Source: Thermothelomyces thermophilus ATCC 42464
Taxonomy: Eukaryota > Ascomycota > Sordariomycetes > Sordariales > Chaetomiaceae
Length of the DNA stretch: 64,000 bases
Reading direction: 5' to 3'
NCBI RefSeq assembly: GCF_000226095.1
Contig: NC_016478.1
Location: 434,001-498,000, forward strand
Part shown: piece after piece, positions 56,272 to 64,000 of the stretch
Layout of the letters: every line of letters begins with the position of its first letter
How positions within the stretch are numbered: the stretch's first letter is position 1
Position numbers and translations under genes: made by a program
Notes under the pieces: model-generated
The model's input: the letters and a program-made list of their open reading frames with translations, nothing else
Told to the model about the DNA's origin: nothing
The model's database searches: none

Positions 56272-58734
56272 TTAGTCAACCTCCTCAACGGTAGGGCCGT
56301 CGTTGTCGTTGCTAGCACCACCAGCGCCGGGGAAGCCACCAGGAGCGGCACCGGGCATGCCGCCGGGCATGCCGCCAGCGCCAGCACCGTAGAACTTCAT
56401 CATGATGGGATTGGCGATGCTCTCAAGCTCCTTCTGGTGCTCCTCATACTCCTCGCGAGTGGCCTGCTGGTTGTCGTCGAGCCAGGAAACGATCTTGTCG
56501 ATCTCGGACTTGAGCTTCTCCTTCTCAGACGCGTCGAGCTTCTCATCAACCTTGGAGTCGTTGAGAGTGTTGCGCAGCGAGTAGGCGTACGACTCAAGGG
56601 CGTTCTTGGCAGAGACACGGGCAGCCTCGGCCTCATCCTCCGCCTTGAACTTCTCGGCCTCGGCAAGCATGCGCTCGATCTCCTCCTTCGACAGGCGGCC
56701 CTTGTCGTTGGTAATGACGATCTTGTTCGTCTTGCCGGTGCCCTTCTCCAGAGCGGAGACGTTCATGATACCGTTGGCATCAAGGTCGAAGGTAACCTCG
56801 ATCTGGGGAACACCACGAGGGGCGGGCGGAATGCCAGTAAGCTCGAACTTGCCCAGCAGGTTGTTGTCCTTGGTGCGCTGGCGCTCGCCCTCATAGACCT
56901 GGATGAGCACACCGGGCTGGTTGTCGGAGAAGGTCGAGAAGACCTCGGACTTCTTGGTGGGGATGGTGGTGTTGCGGGGGATAAGCTTGGTCATCATGCC
57001 ACCAGCAGTCTCGATACCGAGCGACAGCGGAGCGACATCGAGCAGGAGAATCTCGTTGGTCGACTTGGACGTGGTGTCGCCAGAGAGAATGGCGGCCTGA
57101 ACGGCGGCACCGTAGGCAACAGCCTCATCAGGGTTGATCGACTTGTTGGGCTCCTTGCCGTTGAAGTAGTCGCTGATCAGCTTCTGGATGCGAGGGATAC
57201 GAGTCGAGCCACCAACGAGCACGATCTCGTGGACCTGAGACTTGTCGATCTTGGCATCCGTCAGGACACGGTCAACGGGCTGGAGAGTCGAGCGGAAGAG
57301 GTCCTGGCACAGCTCCTCGAAGCGAGCACGGGTGATGGACGTGTAGAAGTCGATACCCTCGTAGAGAGAGTCGATCTCAATCGAGGTCTGGGCAGACGAC
57401 GAGAGAGTGCGCTTGGCACGCTCGCAAGCGGTGCGGAGACGCCGCAGCGCACGGGCGTTGGTGGAGAGACTGGAAACAATGTTAGTACCAATTTTTCCAT
57501 GATACTCCCGACTGGCGAATTCTCTCGAAATCGCCTAAATCTGCACTCGGAAGACATGTGCATTGACTGCAGTGCAGTGAAATGGGAAGGAGCGAAGGGG
57601 GGAAGCAATATATGCAGCGAAGTGGACCCAGACAGGGAAAAGGGGAAAAGTGGAAAAGGGGAACCAAAACACCGGGAAAAGGTATCACGTACTGCCAACA
57701 CCGTTAGCAACAATTCCTCAAAACACGATCAACGGGCTCAAAAACGGGTGAAAAACACTAACCTCTTTGCGGTGTTTCCTTTTGAACTCAGCTATGAAAT
57801 GATTCACGAGACGGTTGTCGAAGTCCTCACCACCCAGGTGGGTGTCGCCGGCAGTGGACTTGACCTCGAAGATACCCTCCTCGATGGTGAGGAGGGAGAC
57901 ATCGAAGGTACCGCCGCCAAGATCGAAGATGAGGACGTTGCGCTCACCATCGGCCTTCTTGTCGAGACCGTAGGCAATGGCGGCAGCAGTGGGCTCGTTG
58001 ATGATGCGGAGGACGTTGAGGCCGGCAATGAGACCGGCGTCCTTGGTGGCCTGCCTCTGGCTGTCGTTGAAGTAGGCGGGGACGGTGATGACAGCGTTGG
58101 TGACGGTGCCACCGAGGTAGGACTCGGCAGTCTCGCGCATCTTGGTCAGGACCATGGAGGAGATCTCCTCGGGGGTGAAGACCTTGGTCTCGCCCTTGAA
58201 CTCGACCTCGATGACGGGCTTGCCATTGCGCTCAATGACCTTGAAGGGGAAGTGCTTCATATCGGCCTGAACCTCGGGGTCGGTGAACTTGCGACCAATC
58301 AGGCGCTTGGCGTCAAAGACGGTGTTGTGAGGGTTCATGGCGACCTGGTTCTTGGCAGCATCACCGATGAGGCGCTCGGTGTCTGTGAAGGCGACGAAGG
58401 ACGGAGTTGTCCGGTTGCCCTGGTCATTGGCGATGATTTCGCACCTGTTAACAAACAAGGGTTAGTGTCATGTCGTCGGCAATGCTAGCCATGTCGACAA
58501 GATCGCGGGGCCAACCCGACCCCAGCAACCAGGGACCAATTGGTGCGATCGATCGAGCATGCGGGGTGACGTATGACAGATCCGACCACGCCGACTCGAT
58601 CCGGGTTGCGAGGGGTGCTGAGAAGGAGCGATCTATGTCGAAGACTTCTCGAAGGTCTCAACTTACCGGTCCTCACGGAAAACACCCACGCACGAGTAGG
58701 TCGTGCCCAAATCAATACCGACGGCGGGAGCCAT
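56272..58734 (-). CDS. Cytosolic HSP70 chaperone (SSA type)
   Basis: Exons on the minus strand: 58734-58667, 58444-57764, 57469-56272, giving 648 residues. This ATP-driven chaperone folds, refolds and translocates proteins with J-domain partners. Motifs: [46 protein letters not shown], the substrate-binding segment from [17 protein letters not shown], the GGMPG-type tail and the terminal EEVD that marks cytosolic members and binds TPR co-chaperones. Intron 1 is 222 bp, placed after codon 22. The second intervening sequence (57470-57763) cannot be removed as one ordinary intron without a frameshift. Treating it as a twin intron restores [15 protein letters not shown] exactly. Upstream are candidate heat-shock elements. 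The antisense strand has a long accidental open frame. Confidence 0.96.
57470..57763 (-). other. Putative stwintron (twin spliceosomal intron) in HSP70
   Basis: On the minus strand exon 2 ends at 57764 (...CGC AAA GA). Base 57763 (G) is the first base of an external intron whose donor continues only at 57691 (TACGTG). Between them sits an internal intron, 57762-57692 (71 bp), with donor GTTAGT, branch TTGCTAACGG and acceptor GGCAG. Once it is removed the external intron reads GTACGTG, has branch TACTAAC near 57,485 and ends TTTCCAG at 57470. Exon 3 then starts T-CTC-TCC, giving Lys-Asp-Leu-Ser-Thr-Asn as in other HSP70s. Stwintrons with the donor split after its first base are known in ascomycetes. 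If only the internal intron is removed the frame stays open for about 68 codons and then stops at the external branch site. Confidence 0.8.
57498..57547 (-). repeat. 50-bp inverted-repeat copy inside the HSP70 stwintron
   Basis: Partner of 55851-55900 (47/50 identical as inverted copies). It lies in the external intron, about 10 nt upstream (5') of the branch site. Confidence 0.93.
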
Positions 58735-59038
58735 CTTGTGTGTTCGCAATCTGAAAGGGAATGAAAATCAAATACAGAGTTGCGGAACGCTCGTTGAATT
58801 TCCCAGAAGAAAAGATGGGAATTAGAAAGTGATTTGAAAATCGAGTCTGTGAATTGAGAGTGTGGAAGTGGAAGGAGGGGCAGAAGAGCTTTCAGAATTT
58901 AACTGCAGGTTGACTTTGGTCGCAGTTTCCACGACCTTCGGTGGGTTTCTCCAACCCCACTACTGGGAGGTACAGCAAGATACTTCTCGATTGGCATGGC
59001 AACCTCGCGCAAACCCTACATCCCTCCACGCAGCCCTG

Positions 59039-59046
59039 GAAACTTC
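59039..59046. promoter_or_regulatory. Candidate heat-shock element (GAAnnTTC)
   Basis: GAAACTTC, an inverted pair of the nGAAn unit within the palindrome TGGAAACTTCCA, about 305 bp upstream of the HSP70 start codon. A full element needs three or more units; the third is not well matched. Confidence 0.35.
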
Positions 59047-59318
59047 CACCAGGCTCTTGCAGCAGCGGGTGCTCCTTGTTGGGCATCTTTGTGTTTCCAA
59101 GCCCTTAGAACGTTAGGTACGCAGCCCAGCAGGTCATCCGGTTCGATCGCCGTCGCTGTGCACAGACCCTTACCTTTCCATGGCCTTGGAAGAAAACTCA
59201 CGACCTCAGAATCAAACGGGCTGGAGAGAAGTGCTTGACAAGTTTTCTCGCGTGTTCTCCCAGCTTTGCAGTAACAGAGAGGGAGAGAAATCCCCATGCC
59301 CAAGCAACGAGTGCCTGG

Positions 59319-59326
59319 TTCTAGAA
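59319..59326. promoter_or_regulatory. Candidate heat-shock element (TTCnnGAA)
   Basis: TTCTAGAA, the canonical tail-to-tail pair bound by HSF, about 585 bp upstream of the HSP70 start codon. Its role is inferred from motif and position only. Confidence 0.4.
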
Positions 59327-60182
59327 CGCCTCGGTTCGTGGGGTAGCAAAAATGCGCAGATGGCGGTTTCAGGACAATCATACACAACTCTTACGTCGAC
59401 CACAGAGTCTCAATCATAGAATCGTTCCCAGTAGCGACCCTATTTCCACCAAGTGCTACTGTACAAGGCGCTGGATTTACCGACGACACGGGCCTGAGGC
59501 ACAGCGGTCGCAAGGGGGCACGCTTTGCGTGGCGCTGCTGCATGAATCACAACTTGTACCCCAAAGTACTGGGCCAAGACCCACTGGCGATCTCGCAGCG
59601 TCATGGGCGGGCTTTTATTGCAGTTTTGGGTGCCTGAAGCACAGCCCTCGAGAAAATCTTTTTGTCTCTTGATTCGCTTCGCCAGGATGCCCAATGCGTC
59701 ATGCATGGCTTCTTGTAGGCTAGTACCAAGCTGCTTCAGGCGAACTGCACCCTGAGATCAACCCCGTCTCATTCTTTCTGCGAGAGCTATTCGCCCCGGA
59801 CGAAGACGTGGAAGCCTGCGGAAGCCCTTTCAATGTTCCCCGCCACCGCCAGTGTCATGAAGTCATGCAAGCAGGAGCGATAAGATAAGGCTTAGTTGCC
59901 CCGCACTCACCGCTGCCCCTGAACAAACTTTGGGCGGGCGAGGCGGGGCATGGAGGGGAACTCAAGTTGCTGAGGGGCAGAATTACCAGATTGTTGAACG
60001 AACTTGTTCATCTGTGCTGTTGATTCCAAGATGTGAATATTCCTCAAAAGAAAAAAAATCCGTCAACAAAAGCACTTCATAAATTGGCTATCACTGGCTG
60101 ATTGTACTTTTTTTTCCTCGTAGAAAGAAACGAAAACGGAAACGAATCGAAAGCCAATTTGCCGAGATAACTGTTGCCCGCT

Positions 60183-61449
60183 ATGCTGATCAAAGAGAGC
60201 TTTGCCGACGTGCAGACCACCGCCAATGGCAAAGAGAGCTCGATGAGTATGCCCGGCTCAGATCTTGAGGCCCGATATGTGTGACTTCTATAGAGACTGT
60301 AGCTAATGAAAAGCGCTATCAAGGAATTTTTGTGTTCCACCCGACCATCCCCGGATATCCCAACGCGTGAGTGGCCCATTGGACCGCGATGCTGGTTAGG
60401 CATCAGTCGACTTACGCCGTCCGAGCAGTCGCTTCCCAGGAGTCGTCCTCTTCAGCGAGATTTACCAGGGTGAGACGACGACCCTTTCCCGGCAGGGCTG
60501 CGGCCGACGGCTTACCGTAGATGGCGGGTCGGTGGCGGCATAGTGACGGGCCCTGTTGCTCGGTTTGCGAGGCAGATCGCGGGCCAGGGCTACATTGTCG
60601 CAGCTCCCAGCAGCTACCATGATTTTACCGGCCCCGAACCCCTGGCGTACGACGTGCCGGGAACAGACCAGGGAAACAAGTGGAAGATAACCAAGGTCTG
60701 CTGGCAGACGCATGATCCCTTACCGCTGTCCGCAACGTTGGCAACGACGCGAGAAGCTGACAAGATCTGCCCGCCCTTTGTTTCTTTTCTCTTCTCTCTA
60801 GACCCTCGAATCCTACGATGAAGACTCCAACCGAACGGTCGATTACCTTCTCTCCCTGCCCACCTGCACCGGCCGTATCGGCGCGACCGGCATGTGCCTA
60901 GGCGGACACCTCGCCTTGCGCGCCAGTGTATGTCCCCTTCTCCCCCCTCTTCTTCTTACTTCTTCTCTTCTGCCTCTTCGCACGCCCGAGCTAACTTAAC
61001 CCTTGCTTTTCCCCCCCAAGCTCGATCCCCGAATCACCGCCTCGGTCTGCTACTTCCCGACCGACATCCACACGCGCACGCTGGGACCCTATACGGCGCC
61101 CAACTCGTCGGCGACCGCCCCCTCGCCCGACAGCCCGCACACGATCGACCAGCTGTCGCGCATCCGCGGCGAGGTGGCGCTCATCTTCGGCGTCAAGGAC
61201 ACGCACGTGCCCGACGCCGGGCGCGACCTGATCCGGCTCAAGATGCGCGAGGCCGGCGTCACCTTCAGCTTCCACGAGTTCGCCTGGGCCCAGCACGCCT
61301 TCATCCGCGACGAGCTCAGCAAGGGCCGCTACGACCCCGCCGTGAGCAAGGCCTGCTTCGAGGTGCTCCTCGAGCTGTTTGGCCGCGTGCTCAGGACCGA
61401 GCTCGGGGAGAAGGACGGCGGCCCGCAGGAGATCGAGCATGTTTGCTGA
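60183..61449 (+). CDS. Dienelactone hydrolase family protein (alpha/beta hydrolase)
   Basis: Six exons reconstructed from splice signals and conserved sequence: 60183-60246, 60324-60366, 60429-60469, 60544-60695, 60802-60927, 61021-61449; about 284 residues. The joined protein reads MLIKESFADVQTTANGKESS, then MRIFVFHPTIPGYPNA, RFPGVVLFSEIYQ, VTGPVARFARQIAGQGYIV, FTGPEPLAYDVPGTDQGNKW and so on. The triad of the family is visible: Cys in ATGMCLGGHLA, Asp in GVKDTHVP, His in WAQHAFIRDELSKGRYD. Members hydrolyse dienelactones and related small esters; the natural substrate in fungi is mostly unknown. No signal peptide is seen, so a cytosolic location is likely. Three exons are only about 40-65 bp long, which automated gene finders may miss. 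The C-terminus ends IEHVC. Confidence 0.88.
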
Positions 61450-62394
61450 GAGCCCGGGAAACTGACATCCGGACTTAATTAACCCCTCCCCTAACTTCTG
61501 CGGGTTGGACAACAGGAACTTGCTCACCGGTGCATGAACCGGCAAGAACCCCAAGTTGGTGCCTCCACCATTGAGGCTTCGCCAGGCGTTCCGGGAGGTG
61601 GCCCAACGCAACGAGTTGTTATCATGCAAAGAAGTGTTGCATGGGGATCAACTCAAGTCCCAATACAATGAAAAGACCCGATGTTACCGACTCCAAATAA
61701 ACGCCGAGGAAACTGTAGCCTCGGTAACGTGCACTTGCTAGAAAGTCCATGACATGCTTGCCGTTGCTATTGCCTGGTGTAATGCGTGTTTCCAGCATTT
61801 CAGCTGTCTGTATTGCCATCTTCATTGCCTGTTACCCTTGCGGGTATTCGCTGATAAGTTATTGTTTTTTTTAACCATGCCCTTGCTTGCGACTCGAAAA
61901 AGTACGGAAGGAAAATCCTGTGACGGCAAGGAACTCGACCAGGCACGTGTTATCACATCATGCTGGTACTACACAGGCCGAGCTAACAACCTCGAATTGT
62001 TTTGGGGAAACAGTTTCTCAAGCTCTATTCCACTTTTGAGGTTCATGTCTATAAACCTAGAGTGGCCAGCCATCGCTTGTTCGTAAACTAATATTCCGTA
62101 ACACGGCGGAGTCAAGTGCCTACCCGCTCCACCCGACCTCTCATCCAACATCTCTAACAAAACATCACCACCAGTTGACATCCCATGGTCATATTTTCTT
62201 CTATTTTTTCCCCGACTCCCAGATGACTTTTCCATGAATCTTGCCGCCAAATTCTGTACAATCGTCCAGCTCTCAACTTTGATCCGCCCCCCGCCCCCCG
62301 CCCCCCCTGGATGCTGAGAGCTTACCAGCCGTAGATGGCCACCAAAAATGTGATATCAGAAGTCGTGTAAACGAGAAACGAGCATGTTGGATTC
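61450..62394. other. Convergent intergenic region
   Basis: Between the 3' ends of the DLH-family gene and the mechanosensitive channel gene. Contains a C/G-rich simple stretch near 62,285-62,310 (CCCCCGCCCC-type). No gene was recognised. Confidence 0.5.
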
Positions 62395-64000
62395 TCAGCT
62401 CCTACCCGAAGGGCCCGCAGTGCCCGACGGTCCGGGCTGACCCTGAGCCGGGCCACCTTCCTGGGGCCGACTCACACTGCCGCCCCTGGGCCTCGCACCC
62501 ACTAACGTCCTCCCGGGCGATGCACTCTGAGTCGGTGCCGCTCCCGGCTGCTGAACGGTAAGATGCGTGGGCATCCCGGGAGGCGGGGAAGGCCCCCCGA
62601 ATGGGTCTTGTGGGGGCTGGCCACCGGCTCCGCTCGGCATCGTACCAGACGCCTGCGTGTTGTAGGCCGCCCACGTATTGTACGGCGACCCAGCGGGCGG
62701 CGGGATACCCGCCTGCCTCTCAACGTCAAACGAACGCTTGTCCGTACGGGTCGACGTGGACGTGCGCGTTAGCTGGACCGCCGGCATGTTCGAATCGTCG
62801 TCAAGAGCGTGCGGGGGGAGCGTCTCGCCAGCCTTCCGGCGACCGCGTTGGGATTCGCGGGTGCTTATGCCGCCGAGGACATCGGAGCGGGACGTGGTAG
62901 TTGCAGCGCCAGAGTCAGAGGGGCGGGGACGGTCAGCCGATGGCTCGTGGCTAGTGAGGGTCTTCTCGTACCCCCAGTCGTCCAGGACCTCCACCACCGG
63001 CCTCGACGTGTTGATCTGATCGGCCGCTCGCTGCTCCGCCGCGGCGGCCGACTCGGAGTTGGCAGCCTCCTCTGCGCTCTGGTTTGCCAGCCTCTTGGCC
63101 GCCTTCTCCTGCTCGGACTTGGCGCGAGCCTGGGCGGCAAACTCGTCAGTGACAGCAACGCTGTACGAAGGGTTGGTAGGCCCGCCGAGGGCGTCACCGC
63201 CACCGCCTGGGCCGTAGATGGGCACGCGCTTGAGAGCGAGAGTAAGCGCGCACATGAACTTGGAGCGGCGGGTCGCCCGAACGGCGTCATTGTGCCAGTT
63301 GGACTTGTGCTTGATGGCAACAGTGAGCGTGAGTTTATCGCAGTCGCCAACGCTGCCCACGCCGATGGAGATGTCGGGCTGGAAGTCGCGGTTGTTCTCG
63401 GGCGCCCGCACAAAGCGCTCGAGTTCGAGGCGCAGGAGCTCGATGTCCTCAAACGACGTGTCGAATGAAACATTGACCTCGATGGTCTCCTTCATAGCCT
63501 TGCTTCGCGTCACGTTCTCGACCCAGGCGTTGTTTAGGACGATGTTGGGGACCTAGCTCATGGTCAGCCGCCGAATGTTGTCGAGCCGAGAGGACCAATC
63601 AGCCACCTACCTGCACGACTTGCATCTTGTCGATGCGCGTAAAGACGGTGTAGAGGAGCGAGATCTTCTCCACAATCAACTGCTCCTTCTCCGGGCCCGT
63701 GATGTCGACGCGGTCGCCCACGTCATAGGGATGCTTGACAAAGAGGAAGATGCAGGAACCCAAGAATTCTTGCGTGGTAGTGGCAAAGACGAAGGACAGC
63801 GAGAGAAGCGTGGTGCCAGCTGTGGTAAGGGTGGCAATGAAGGTGCTCTGGAAGACGGCCACTAGAGAGCATTGGTCAGCGACAAGAGACGAGGAGCTTT
63901 CTCTCCAGAGGCAAAAGAAGAAGAGATGACCTACAGAAGATGATGATGACGATGATCAAGACAACGAACAAAAGGACCTTGTCGAAAACGGCCAGCGCCT
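62395..64000 (-). CDS. MscS-family mechanosensitive ion channel, C-terminal part
   Basis: Minus-strand gene that enters from beyond position 64000. Exons within the window: up to 64000 down to 63935, 63861-63611, 63552-62395, joined in frame. Order: a hydrophobic helix (ALAVFDKVLLFVVLIIVIII), then LSFVFATTTQEFLGSCIFLF (pore-helix region), FVKHPYDVGDRVDI, the signature of the MscS beta domain, then VPNIVLNNAWVENVTRSKAM and the alpha/beta region. The last 200 residues are Pro/Gly/Ser-rich and probably disordered. Fungal members (Msy1/Msy2 type) sit in the ER membrane and control calcium release during osmotic swelling; an N-terminal EF-hand region is expected outside this window. About 490 residues are visible. 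Confidence 0.9.

Larger units (their letters stand above)
58735..60182. promoter_or_regulatory. Divergent promoter region of HSP70 and the DLH-family gene
   Basis: About 1.45 kb. Two heat-shock-element-like inverted pairs are visible: GAAACTTC at 59039-59046 and TTCTAGAA at 59319-59326. Open frames around 59,016-59,706 overlap each other on both strands and show no domain. Confidence 0.5.

Noticed and set aside
56257-58488. 743-codon open frame on the plus strand opposite HSP70
   Set aside because: It lies exactly antisense to the HSP70 exons and owes its length to the strong codon bias of that gene. Long antisense frames in HSP70 are a known artefact. Its composition (Leu/Gly/Asp/Val-rich, no domain) fits an antisense shadow, although it also stays open across the intron.
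1-64000. Search for tRNA, rRNA, CRISPR arrays or a secondary-metabolite cluster
   Set aside because: I saw no tRNA cloverleaf signals, no spaced direct repeats of CRISPR type, and no PKS, NRPS or terpene synthase sequence; a fungal nuclear window would not be expected to hold CRISPR.

Overview
The window comes from a filamentous ascomycete, most likely a member of the Sordariales (Chaetomiaceae-like). The reasons are GC-rich genes with short introns (about 60-220 bp, donors such as GTACGT or GTAAGT, CTAAC/CTGAC branch sites), a HET-domain gene, a Zn2Cys6 regulator, and a TA-saturated block of repeats that carries the signature of repeat-induced point mutation (RIP). The genus is inference; nothing here fixes it.

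Bases 1 to about 19.8 kb are a fossil nest of Ty3/Gypsy LTR retrotransposons. An outermost element (C, minus strand, cut by the window edge) was entered by element A (3113-18279, plus strand, target duplication GCAAA). A was in turn entered by element B (5782-13310, minus strand, target duplication AGCTA). A and B are related chromoviruses with matched LTR pairs. Just inside each 5' LTR lies a primer site complementary to that element's own LTR, which suggests self-priming. All are heavily broken.

From about 20.3 kb the sequence becomes ordinary host DNA: a small membrane protein (minus), a HET-domain protein (plus) and a guanine deaminase (minus). The 28.6-35.1 kb stretch is gene-poor and degenerate. 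It holds a broken casein-kinase-1-like gene, a pogo/Fot1-type transposase tail and one unrecognised small gene. Mediator subunit 18 (two exons), a Zn2Cys6 transcription factor (five exons) and a fructosamine-3-kinase-like protein (three exons) follow.

From 43.3 kb to the end is a dense housekeeping cluster: SEY1 (ER fusion GTPase), RNase H2 catalytic subunit, MIF2/CENP-C, YME2, an EMI1-like CX9C protein, cytosolic HSP70, a dienelactone-hydrolase-family protein and the C-terminal part of an MscS-type mechanosensitive channel that runs off the end. These genes have unrelated jobs (membranes, genome maintenance, mitochondria, protein folding) and show no sign of forming a pathway.

The most notable signals are four. 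(1) An apparent spliceosomal twin intron (stwintron) in HSP70, where one intron interrupts the donor site of another. (2) A 50-bp, 47/50-identical inverted repeat pairing that same intron with DNA downstream of HSP70. (3) The co-varying self-priming sites of the nested retroelements. (4) A 17-bp-spaced array of alternating GTGATCC/GGATCAC heptamers in the element B LTR.
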